Assembly (NCBI GenBank): GCA_023436515.1 | Contig: JAEZIV010000458.1 | Location: 1-5,111, forward strand | Direction: 5' to 3' | Length of the DNA stretch: 5,111 bases | Origin: Bacillota bacterium | GTDB taxonomy: Bacteria > Bacillota > Clostridia > Acetivibrionales > DSM-1351 | Shown: piece after piece, positions 1 through 4,530 of the stretch | How positions within the stretch are numbered: position 1 is the stretch's first letter | Layout: each line of letters opens with the position of its first letter | The notes under the pieces: model-generated | The model's database searches: none | What the model was told of the DNA's origin: nothing | Seen by the model: only the letters and a program-made list of their open reading frames with translations | Position numbers and translations under genes: made by a program

Positions 1-1
1 C

Positions 2-703
2 TATAGCCCTGAAAACCCGTTGATAGAAGCTTTTAGCCTGATGGTAGAAAAGGGCACCAGAGTTGCAATTGTGGGACCAACAGGAGCTGGAAAAACTACT
101 CTTGTCAATCTGTTGATGCGTTTCTATGAGGTCAATGCAGGGAATATATATATTGATGATTTAAACATAAAGGCTATGACTAAGGACAGTCTTAGGAAAG
201 CCTTTGGAATGGTATTGCAGGAAACGTGGCTGTTTTCTGGAACTGTTCGTGAAAACATTGCTTATGGTAAGCCCGATGCTAGTGAGGAAGATATAATTAA
301 TGCTGCAAAGGCAGCAAATGCACACACATTTATTAAGAGGCTTCCGAAGGGCTATGACACATTGGTTACTGAAGGTGGAGGGAACCTATCCCAGGGACAG
401 AGGCAGCTGCTTACCATTGCCCGGGTTATGCTGATTATCCCTCCTATGCTTATACTTGATGAAGCGACAAGTAATGTAGATACCAGAACAGAGATTAAGA
501 TTCAGGAGGCCTTCAATAAACTGATGGAGGGCAGAACCAGCTTTGTCATCGCACATCGACTATCTACTATTAGAGAAGCCGATTTGATTTTAGTAATGGA
601 TAACGGGAAGATAGTTGAACAGGGAAGGCATGATGCGCTGCTTTCCAAGGGTGGATATTATAGCAGGCTTTATTACAGCCAATTTTATAGTTCCGCTGGT
701 TAG
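2..703 (+). CDS. ABC exporter ATP-binding subunit, C-terminal part (5' end outside window)
   Basis: This is the nucleotide-binding domain of an ABC exporter of the fused membrane-plus-ATPase type, which hydrolyses ATP to drive substrate export across the cytoplasmic membrane. The frame is open to the left edge, so the transmembrane half and the true start are missing; the TTG at 20 is only an internal Leu codon. In the 233 visible codons one sees Walker A (GPTGAGKTT, about 25-33), the Q-loop Gln (about 73), the signature LSQGQ (129-133), Walker B with catalytic Glu (LILDEA, 150-155), the D-loop, and the H-loop His (IAHRLST, about 185). All catalytic motifs are intact. LSQGQ instead of LSGGQ is common in this exporter group. 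The ending (SRLYYSQF) resembles one partner of Gram-positive heterodimeric exporters, so a sister half-transporter may lie upstream; that is inference. The substrate cannot be told from this domain. Confidence 0.95.
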   Translation, partial: YSPENPLIEAFSLMVEKGTRVAIVGPTGAGKTTLVNLLMRFYEVNAGNIYIDDLNIKAMTKDSLRKAFGMVLQETWLFSGTVRENIAYGKPDASEEDIINAAKAANAHTFIKRLPKGYDTLVTEGGGNLSQGQRQLLTIARVMLIIPPMLILDEATSNVDTRTEIKIQEAFNKLMEGRTSFVIAHRLSTIREADLILVMDNGKIVEQGRHDALLSKGGYYSRLYYSQFYSSAG

Positions 704-761
704 AGATAGTAATATTGTATAGCAGACGCAACAAACCATAGAAATATAACAATCAGGCTTT

Positions 762-788
762 ATTTACAGGCTCATATGCTTTGTAAAT
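762..788. repeat. Short inverted repeat upstream of the J-like gene
   Basis: A perfect 7-bp inverted repeat (ATTTACA at 762-768, TGTAAAT at 782-788) encloses 13 bases and ends just before the ribosome-binding site of the next gene. It is AT-rich and would be a weak RNA hairpin, so an operator half-site pair or chance are both possible. The rest of the 704-806 gap shows no convincing terminator for the ABC gene, so read-through into the next gene is possible. Confidence 0.3.
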
Positions 789-793
789 GGGGG

Positions 794-800
794 AAGGAGG
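794..800 (+). promoter_or_regulatory. Ribosome-binding site deciding the start at 807
   Basis: AAGGAGG is a near-perfect Shine-Dalgarno sequence. It directly abuts an in-frame TTG at 801, which is too close to be used, and lies 6 bases before the ATG at 807. The start is therefore placed at 807. Confidence 0.8.
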
Positions 801-806
801 TTGCAC

Positions 807-1604
807 ATGGATAATTTATACGAGAACTATAGAACTCAAAAGAAAGTATTGCTCGAAGCAATTGTGGAAAGAGATTATATGGAGATATACCAATCAAATA
901 TCTTGAAAACCGACTTCATTATTAAGCTTGGTGAACCGAGGTATGAGCTTCATATACTGGAACTGACAATAGCAAGAACCAGATTGAAGCTTGAGATGAT
1001 GCAGACCTGCATACAGATGCAAATACCTATTGATTCACAGCATATTGACAGCACACTTGAGAAGGAGTTTCAAAAGCATTTTGGTATGCTCAAAGTAATG
1101 AAGAGTGAAATTGAAAGCGTTCATAAGATGAATGACCAAAACGAGGAGCTTGTAAAAGTAGCCGTAGAAGCTAAAAGGCTGTATTCCTCAATAGCAGAAA
1201 GATTACATCCTGAGCTTGCTGTAGTTGACGATAAAAAGTCAAACAGACTATGGAAGGCTGCAAAGACAGCCTATGAGAACAAGGATTCGGAGAAGCTCAG
1301 AAAGCTTTACAGCAGAGTTATGAAGGAATATCCCGATAATGTGGAGCTTGAGGCTGAACCGCCAATTGAAATAAAGAAAGCGGTAAAGGTGCTCAGGAGT
1401 AAGACAAAAAATGTGTTGTCTGAAATCGCCAGTCTTAAAAAGCAGTTTCCTTTCAATGAAGCAAAGCTGCTGGAGGATGATGAAGCACTTGAAAAATCTA
1501 GAAAGGATATAGCCTTTGAAATCAGAATTGCAAGGGAGTTTTTGGATAAGCTTGAGAAGCAGGTATTGGAGAAGCTGCCCCCTGCAGGTAAATTTCTTCA
1601 TTAA
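807..1604 (+). CDS. Helical protein with a J-domain-like segment (HPE variant)
   Basis: This 265-residue soluble protein is not one I recognise by name. It has no signal peptide or membrane segment and is highly charged and probably almost all helical. Residues 1-115 look like long helices (ERDYMEIYQ, LELTIARTRLKLEMM). Residues 122-170 resemble helices II-III of a DnaJ J-domain: KRLYSSIAERLHPEL, then a short linker, then LWKAAKTAYENKD, the same order as in J-like proteins with a 'lHPDl ... W..A..AY' pattern. The signature tripeptide is HPE (134-136) rather than HPD. In classical J proteins that Asp is needed to stimulate the DnaK ATPase, so activity may be altered or lost. Residues about 190-256 are heptad-like and may form a coiled coil. 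It follows the ABC ATPase in the same direction without a visible terminator and could be co-transcribed. The J-like assignment is an inference from a short motif; the gene itself is well supported by its ribosome-binding site and length. Confidence 0.85.
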   Translation: MDNLYENYRTQKKVLLEAIVERDYMEIYQSNILKTDFIIKLGEPRYELHILELTIARTRLKLEMMQTCIQMQIPIDSQHIDSTLEKEFQKHFGMLKVMKSEIESVHKMNDQNEELVKVAVEAKRLYSSIAERLHPELAVVDDKKSNRLWKAAKTAYENKDSEKLRKLYSRVMKEYPDNVELEAEPPIEIKKAVKVLRSKTKNVLSEIASLKKQFPFNEAKLLEDDEALEKSRKDIAFEIRIAREFLDKLEKQVLEKLPPAGKFLH

Positions 1605-1614
1605 ATAAAGCCGG

Positions 1615-1676
1615 AGTATGAACCGACCCCCAAAAGCCAGATCTAAAATCTAACGATTAGGGGTCGGTTCAATACT
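1615..1676. terminator. Long hairpin between convergent genes, possible bidirectional terminator
   Basis: Arms at 1619-1642 and 1648-1671 enclose a 5-base loop. The outer 12 bp are perfect (TGAACCGACCCC with its complement), with further pairing outside if one A bulges (1615-1618 with 1672-1676). Read as minus-strand RNA, the inner half continues with three G-U pairs and only one 2-base mismatch, giving a 24-position stem. Read as plus-strand RNA the same three positions are C-A mismatches. Both flanks are moderately T-rich but neither has a clean T-run. Its place between two genes that face each other (stops at 1604 and 1725) suits a bidirectional terminator. A scattered palindromic repeat element is the alternative. 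Confidence 0.5.
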
Positions 1677-1724
1677 TATTTCGGTTATTTTAGTAAAATA
1701 TAAGGGGGCAACTTAATTTTTCAC

Positions 1725-2213
1725 TTACTCAGCCGGCTGTAAAACGATGCTTGGATTTTGAACAGCTTTACACATACTCAAAAGCCTGTCACCGTTAACA
1801 CATTCAATAACATTTTTATGGCAGTAGTATTTTGTGCTGGTCTTAAAGTCACCAAGAGTAATGAGCATCCCTCTGTAAATTCTGTTATTTCTCATACACT
1901 TTTCAAGACTCATGGCAAGCTCTACATCCACCATATGATGCAAACCATGCTTCCATATCTCAACAAACTGCACCTTATTCAAAATAAGCCCGCTTCCGTC
2001 TATTCCACACTTTGATGTCAGTTTAACGTCACAGCCCGAACGTTTAAGCACCTCTGCAACAACAGCAATAAACTCCCTATGCTTTAAATAGAGCAGATCT
2101 TCCTTTGCTTTAATGTTTTTTAAAAGCTCTAAGGTTTTTCTCCTGAATATCAGAGCCCTGATTAAATTTGCTAATTTAATGGTAATAAAAAAAGTTAATA
2201 ATAACAGCAGCAT
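1725..2213 (-). CDS. Membrane-anchored Mrr-like (degenerate restriction endonuclease fold) protein
   Basis: With the start at 2213 this is 162 residues: one hydrophobic N-terminal helix (about 1-22) followed by FRRK, then a cytoplasmic domain resembling the Mrr-type PD-(D/E)xK nuclease fold. Matches in order are KHREF (44-48; family 'geFE'), GCDVKLTSKCGIDGSGLIL (60-78; family 'GY.v..T...gDgGiDlil'), VQFVEIWKHG (81-90; family 'vQcKrw'), RGMLITLGDFKTS (114-126; family 'gvlvT.g.fT') and ECVNGDRLLSM (137-147; family 'lidG..L'). The usual catalytic Asp before LIL is Gly, and the usual QxK is replaced by EIWK, so nuclease activity is doubtful. The frame is open to a TTG at 2321 and an ATG at 2261, but neither has a ribosome-binding site and the ATG lies in the loop of an inverted repeat. 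ATG 2213 has GGGTGAT 4 bases ahead and begins the hydrophobic helix. It may have its own promoter or be read with the methyltransferase upstream. The fold assignment is inference from motif order. Confidence 0.75.
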   Translation of the reverse strand: MLLLLLTFFITIKLANLIRALIFRRKTLELLKNIKAKEDLLYLKHREFIAVVAEVLKRSGCDVKLTSKCGIDGSGLILNKVQFVEIWKHGLHHMVDVELAMSLEKCMRNNRIYRGMLITLGDFKTSTKYYCHKNVIECVNGDRLLSMCKAVQNPSIVLQPAE

Positions 2214-2217
2214 AATA

Positions 2218-2224
2218 ATCACCC
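2218..2224 (-). promoter_or_regulatory. Ribosome-binding site deciding the start at 2213
   Basis: Read on the minus strand this is GGGTGAT, which matches the 3' part of the consensus GGAGGTGAT, with 4 bases to the ATG. No comparable sequence precedes the upstream in-frame starts at 2261 (ATG) or 2321 (TTG). Confidence 0.5.
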
Positions 2225-2244
2225 TGCTATTATCATTTACATAA

Positions 2245-2274
2245 CAATGTAATATATTCATGATTATTACATTG
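2245..2274. repeat. Perfect 10-bp inverted repeat upstream of the Mrr-like gene
   Basis: CAATGTAATA (2245-2254) and TATTACATTG (2265-2274) are perfect inverted repeats around a 10-base centre. The element lies about 30 bases ahead of the preferred start and about 60 bases after the methyltransferase stop. No T-run follows on the minus strand, so it is unlikely to be an intrinsic terminator. An operator for a dimeric repressor (one 20-base-spaced repeat, about two helical turns) or a leader hairpin fits better. The rest of the 2214-2333 gap contains a TATACT on the minus strand but no good matching -35. Confidence 0.55.
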
Positions 2275-2333
2275 CTCTTGTGACTAATATGCTTACAGTA
2301 TAAAGTTGACCCAAACGACAATTAAGGCTAGTA

Positions 2334-3503
2334 TCATACAACTTGCAATATAGCGCACTTCAGGTATTCGGTTTCAGGTGAAGCCAATAATACCGGGTGA
2401 TCCTTGGATTGTGATCTGTATTCAACAACACGGACCTTGCGCCTTGAGTCGGCGGCAGCATCATACAGAATGTCCATGAACAACTCTGAATCAATATGCT
2501 GGGAGCAGGAACAGGTAACAAGATATCCCCCGCGTTTTATGATCTTCATAGCTCTCAGATTGATTTCCTTGTAGCCCCTTATAGCACCCTGAACAGCATT
2601 TTTAGTTTTAGTAAAGGCTGGAGGGTCAAGTATAATGGTATCGAATATTTCACCGCTATCGTAAAATTCCCGAAGAATATCGAAGGTGTTGGAGACCTGA
2701 AATCTGACCACCTGATCTAGCCCGTTGATTTCTGCATTCCTTGTAGCACATTTTACAGCATGCTCCGATATATCTATACCAAGTACACTTGCTGCCCCGA
2801 ATAAGCCGGCGTGCAGTGCAAAGGAACCGGTATGTGTGAAACAGTCCAACACCTTTGCACCTCTTACAAAAGGAGCAAGGGCTGCGCGGTTTTCCTTTTG
2901 GTCAAGGAAGAAACCCGTCTTCTGACCATTCTCCACGTCAACAAGAAATTTGACTCCATTCTCTGTCATTTCCACCAGAGTATCAAAGGGACCCTTAAGA
3001 AAGCCCTTTTGCACTTCAAGTCCTTCCAGCTGCCGCACCGGTACGTCATTTCTTTCAAAGATTCCTCGGGGCTTAATAATCTCATCAAGTATATTTACGA
3101 TATCCCTCTTGTATCTGTCTATTCCGAGTGCCAGAGTCTGAACTACAAGGATATCTGAAAATTTGTCCACCACCAACGCAGGAAGAAAATCTGATTCGGC
3201 AAATACAGCTCGGCAGCTGTTAATGTCCGCCACCTGTTTTCTATAATTCCAGGCATCATTTATTCTACGATAAAGAAAATCATAGTTTATTTCTTCATGC
3301 TCATAAGTAAGCATTCTGATTGTTATTTGCGATTGGGGATTATAGAAGCCTCTTCCAAGAAACTTGTTATTATTACTGTATACGTCAACAACATCACCGG
3401 GTGTGATATCGCCTTCGGTATGTGAAATATCACTTCTGAATATCCAGGGATGTCCATACTCAACCCTGTTTTCTTTACCCTTGACAATGTAGGCTTTTGC
3501 CAT
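2334..3503 (-). CDS. rlmI: Class I SAM-dependent rRNA (cytosine-5) methyltransferase, RlmI family
   Basis: This 389-residue enzyme belongs to the RlmI/YwbD group, whose E. coli member methylates C1962 of 23S rRNA at carbon 5 using S-adenosylmethionine. The N-terminal PUA RNA-binding domain (about 1-75) begins with the typical GHPWIFR (17-23). A linking domain follows (ESDFLPALVVDKF, 103-115), then FFLDQKENR (198-206) and the Rossmann-fold methyltransferase: motif I VLDCFTHTGSFALHAG (218-233), the acidic SAM-binding residue in GIDIS (242-246), DPPAF (293-297) and the Cys-containing TCSCS (330-334) expected to hold the catalytic cysteine. It ends with HPVLLASPETEYLK (369-382), characteristic of the family. 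Length is normal. The frame is open 17 codons further (to 3554), but those overlap the DUF896 gene; ATG 3503 has AAAGGAC 7 bases ahead and gives the usual family start. The exact target nucleotide is inferred from family. Confidence 0.93.
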   Translation of the reverse strand: MAKAYIVKGKENRVEYGHPWIFRSDISHTEGDITPGDVVDVYSNNNKFLGRGFYNPQSQITIRMLTYEHEEINYDFLYRRINDAWNYRKQVADINSCRAVFAESDFLPALVVDKFSDILVVQTLALGIDRYKRDIVNILDEIIKPRGIFERNDVPVRQLEGLEVQKGFLKGPFDTLVEMTENGVKFLVDVENGQKTGFFLDQKENRAALAPFVRGAKVLDCFTHTGSFALHAGLFGAASVLGIDISEHAVKCATRNAEINGLDQVVRFQVSNTFDILREFYDSGEIFDTIILDPPAFTKTKNAVQGAIRGYKEINLRAMKIIKRGGYLVTCSCSQHIDSELFMDILYDAAADSRRKVRVVEYRSQSKDHPVLLASPETEYLKCAILQVV

Positions 3504-3504
3504 A

Positions 3505-3708
3505 TTAGTTGTCCTTTCTAAGACTTCTTCTGTTACCGTTCTTGTCAACGACAACAGTATTGTCCAAGGTGGCTTTCAGGTTAGCCCTGAAGGCACCGAT
3601 GTATTCTTTTCTCAGTAGATCTCTTTCTGCAAGCTCTGCTTCTGTTAAGGTAGAAGTTTTTGCTTTTTTGGCCAGTTCATTCAATCGCTCTATTTTACTT
3701 TTTTCCAT
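3505..3708 (-). CDS. DUF896 (YnzC-like) small protein
   Basis: This 67-residue cytoplasmic protein matches the DUF896 family, of which B. subtilis YnzC is a member, along its whole length: KIERLNELAKKAKTSTLTEAE, then LRKEYIGAFRANLKATLDN, then VVVDKNG. The family is known as a short helical hairpin (helices about 4-19 and 23-50 here) with no established biochemical role. The ATG at 3708 is preceded by AGGACGG with 5 bases spacing and gives the standard family N-terminus. Its TAA stop is separated by a single base from the ATG of the rlmI-like gene, and the ribosome-binding site of that gene lies inside its last codons, so the two are an operon and probably translationally coupled. It is the first gene of the operon, behind a candidate promoter at about 3747-3774. 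Confidence 0.93.
   Translation of the reverse strand: MEKSKIERLNELAKKAKTSTLTEAELAERDLLRKEYIGAFRANLKATLDNTVVVDKNGNRRSLRKDN
3511..3517 (-). promoter_or_regulatory. Ribosome-binding site of rlmI inside the DUF896 gene
   Basis: On the minus strand this reads AAAGGAC, 7 bases before the ATG at 3503, and lies within the last codons of the DUF896 gene. It supports 3503 over the upstream in-frame starts and suggests that ribosomes finishing DUF896 re-initiate on rlmI. Confidence 0.7.
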
Positions 3709-3746
3709 AGTATCCGTCCTATTATTGATTTTATAAAAAAATAGTA

Positions 3747-3774
3747 GATATAAGTCATGCTTCTGTTATATCAA
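3747..3774 (-). promoter_or_regulatory. Candidate sigma-A promoter for the DUF896-rlmI operon
   Basis: On the minus strand TTGATA (3774-3769, 5 of 6 to the -35 consensus) is followed after 16 bases by TATATC (3752-3747, 4 of 6 to the -10 consensus). It would give a leader of roughly 30 bases to the ATG at 3708. In AT-rich DNA such matches also arise by chance, so this is tentative. Confidence 0.35.
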
Positions 3775-3824
3775 ATAGTCTGACAATTTATTTTTCTATA
3801 TGACACAAACTGTATTATATCAAA
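3763..3824. repeat. Near-identical direct repeat in the divergent intergenic region
   Basis: CTGTTATATCAAA (3763-3775) recurs as CTGTATTATATCAAA (3810-3824), the same sequence with two added bases; the shared core TTATATCAAA is exact, with starts 49 bases apart. One copy overlaps the candidate -35 of the DUF896 operon and the other lies upstream of cheW. Paired regulator sites are possible; chance in AT-rich DNA is also possible. The whole 3709-3899 gap holds no gene; no convincing cheW promoter was found, although an ATGACA (3800-3805) with AATAAT (3825-3830) at 19 bases is a weak possibility. Confidence 0.3.
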
Positions 3825-3885
3825 AATAATGTCCTTTAAAAAGGGAGGATTGTGTGTTATTATAAAAATAATGAGAAGTCAATCT

Positions 3886-3892
3886 GGGAGGT
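3886..3892 (+). promoter_or_regulatory. Ribosome-binding site deciding the cheW start at 3900
   Basis: GGGAGGT lies 7 bases before the ATG at 3900. The longer in-frame GTG at 3852 also has a purine-rich GGGAGG (3843-3848), but only 3 bases away, and would add 16 residues not typical of CheW. Confidence 0.7.
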
Positions 3893-3899
3893 AACGGGA

Positions 3900-4361
3900 A
3901 TGGCTGAGACAAAGGTTGTTATATTTAAACTGAACAATGAACTTTGCAGTGTTGAAGCATCACTGGTTTTTAAGATAGAAAAATACAGCGAAGTATCACT
4001 GATTCCTCAAATGCCTGATTACATAAAAGGGCTGTATGATTTGAGAGGAAGAGTTGTTCCGGTTGTTGATTTAAATAAAAAGTTTGGCATGGGGGATTCT
4101 GAAATTACAAAAAAAACCAAGATTATTATTACCGAGAATGAAGGTCAGCTATTTGGATTTATGGTAAACAATGTTATTGAAATAATTAATCTGCAGGAGG
4201 ATTTAATTGATAAGTCCGAGGCAATTCTTCGAGTTAATAATAAACAGTATATCAAAGGTGTTGGAAGAAAAGATGATAAGTTATTCTCAATAATTGATTT
4301 GAACGAGGTACTCCATGAGGCTGAAGTACAAGAGGTAGCCGAGGTAATATCAAATAAGTAG
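3900..4361 (+). CDS. cheW: Chemotaxis coupling protein CheW
   Basis: CheW is the cytoplasmic scaffold that links chemoreceptors to the histidine kinase CheA. This 153-residue protein is a single CheW domain of normal length: VVIFKLNNELCSVEASLVFKI opening strands (6-26), IPQMPDYIKGLYDLRGRVVPVVDL (35-58) with the invariant RG of the receptor/CheA contact loop, the middle FGFMVNNVIEI segment (85-95), and the closing GVGRKDDKLFSIIDLNEVL (120-138). The usual 'G(V)xNLRG' reads GLYDLRG here, a mild variation. No receiver domain is attached, so it is CheW and not CheV. It stands alone: neighbours are a divergent DUF896 operon and a convergent ychF, with no cheA, receptor or flagellar gene in view, and it has its own terminator. 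It may serve a system encoded elsewhere. The start at 3900 is chosen for its ribosome-binding site and family N-terminus. Confidence 0.95.
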   Translation: MAETKVVIFKLNNELCSVEASLVFKIEKYSEVSLIPQMPDYIKGLYDLRGRVVPVVDLNKKFGMGDSEITKKTKIIITENEGQLFGFMVNNVIEIINLQEDLIDKSEAILRVNNKQYIKGVGRKDDKLFSIIDLNEVLHEAEVQEVAEVISNK

Positions 4362-4374
4362 TTATAACAGAATT

Positions 4375-4410
4375 ACAGCTTATATGATGAAGTGATATAG
4401 GCTGTTTTTT
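4375..4410 (+). terminator. Intrinsic terminator of cheW
   Basis: An 11-bp stem (4375-4385 with 4395-4405, ACAGCTTATAT against ATATAGGCTGT, one G-U pair) encloses a 9-base loop and is followed at once by six Ts (4405-4410). It starts 13 bases after the cheW stop. This is a textbook Rho-independent terminator. Confidence 0.88.
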
Positions 4411-4455
4411 GATGCCTTCCTTAAGTAATTTACATAAGTAGCACGACACACATTG

Positions 4456-4498
4456 TAAGCCCCCGCTGTTTACCTATTGGTTGGACAACGAGGGCCTA
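4456..4498 (-). other. Structured hairpin downstream of ychF (minus-strand RNA)
   Basis: Arms at 4456-4469 and 4485-4498 pair over 14 positions around a 15-base loop. As minus-strand RNA all 14 pair, three as G-U (ending in GGGGGC); as plus-strand RNA those three are A-C mismatches. It begins about 30 bases after the ychF stop on the minus strand, but no T-run follows, so it is not a standard intrinsic terminator. An mRNA 3'-end stabiliser, an atypical terminator or a small structured RNA are possible. The remainder of the 4362-4530 gap holds only the cheW terminator. Confidence 0.45.
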
Positions 4499-4530
4499 TT
4501 TTATAGATTTATTATAGTGGGGAATAAGAT

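Noticed and set aside
1248..1601. 117-codon minus-strand open frame opposite the J-like gene
   Set aside because: The plus-strand gene has a strong ribosome-binding site and coherent helical protein composition; the antisense translation has no recognisable motif or start signal.
2214..2321. 36-codon N-terminal extension of the Mrr-like protein (TTG 2321 or ATG 2261)
   Set aside because: Neither start has a ribosome-binding site, and the extension would run through a perfect inverted repeat. The ATG at 2213 is better supported, though 2261 is not fully excluded.
2306..2334. Plus-strand promoter-like pair TTGACC, 17 bases, TAGTAT pointing antisense into the 3' end of rlmI
   Set aside because: The match (5 of 6 and 4 of 6 with ideal spacing) is noteworthy, but no plus-strand gene follows and such matches are expected by chance in AT-rich DNA. 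Only transcript start mapping could rescue it.
2496..3158. Several plus-strand open frames opposite the methyltransferase gene
   Set aside because: They are antisense to a clearly conserved gene, have no recognisable protein motifs, and overlap each other in different frames.
3504..3554. 17-codon N-terminal extension of the methyltransferase
   Set aside because: It overlaps the DUF896 coding sequence and adds residues not found in RlmI-type proteins; ATG 3503 has a proper ribosome-binding site.
3837..3863. Possible flagellar-type (sigma-28/SigD) promoter ahead of cheW starting with TAAA
   Set aside because: At the required spacing the -10 region matches only about 3 of 8 consensus bases (GCCGATAA), too weak to report.
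1615..4498. The two hairpins at 1615-1676 and 4456-4498 as copies of one repeat family
   Set aside because: They share only short runs (CCCT, CGTT, GGGGG) and differ in length and loop, so homology is not supported by reading alone.
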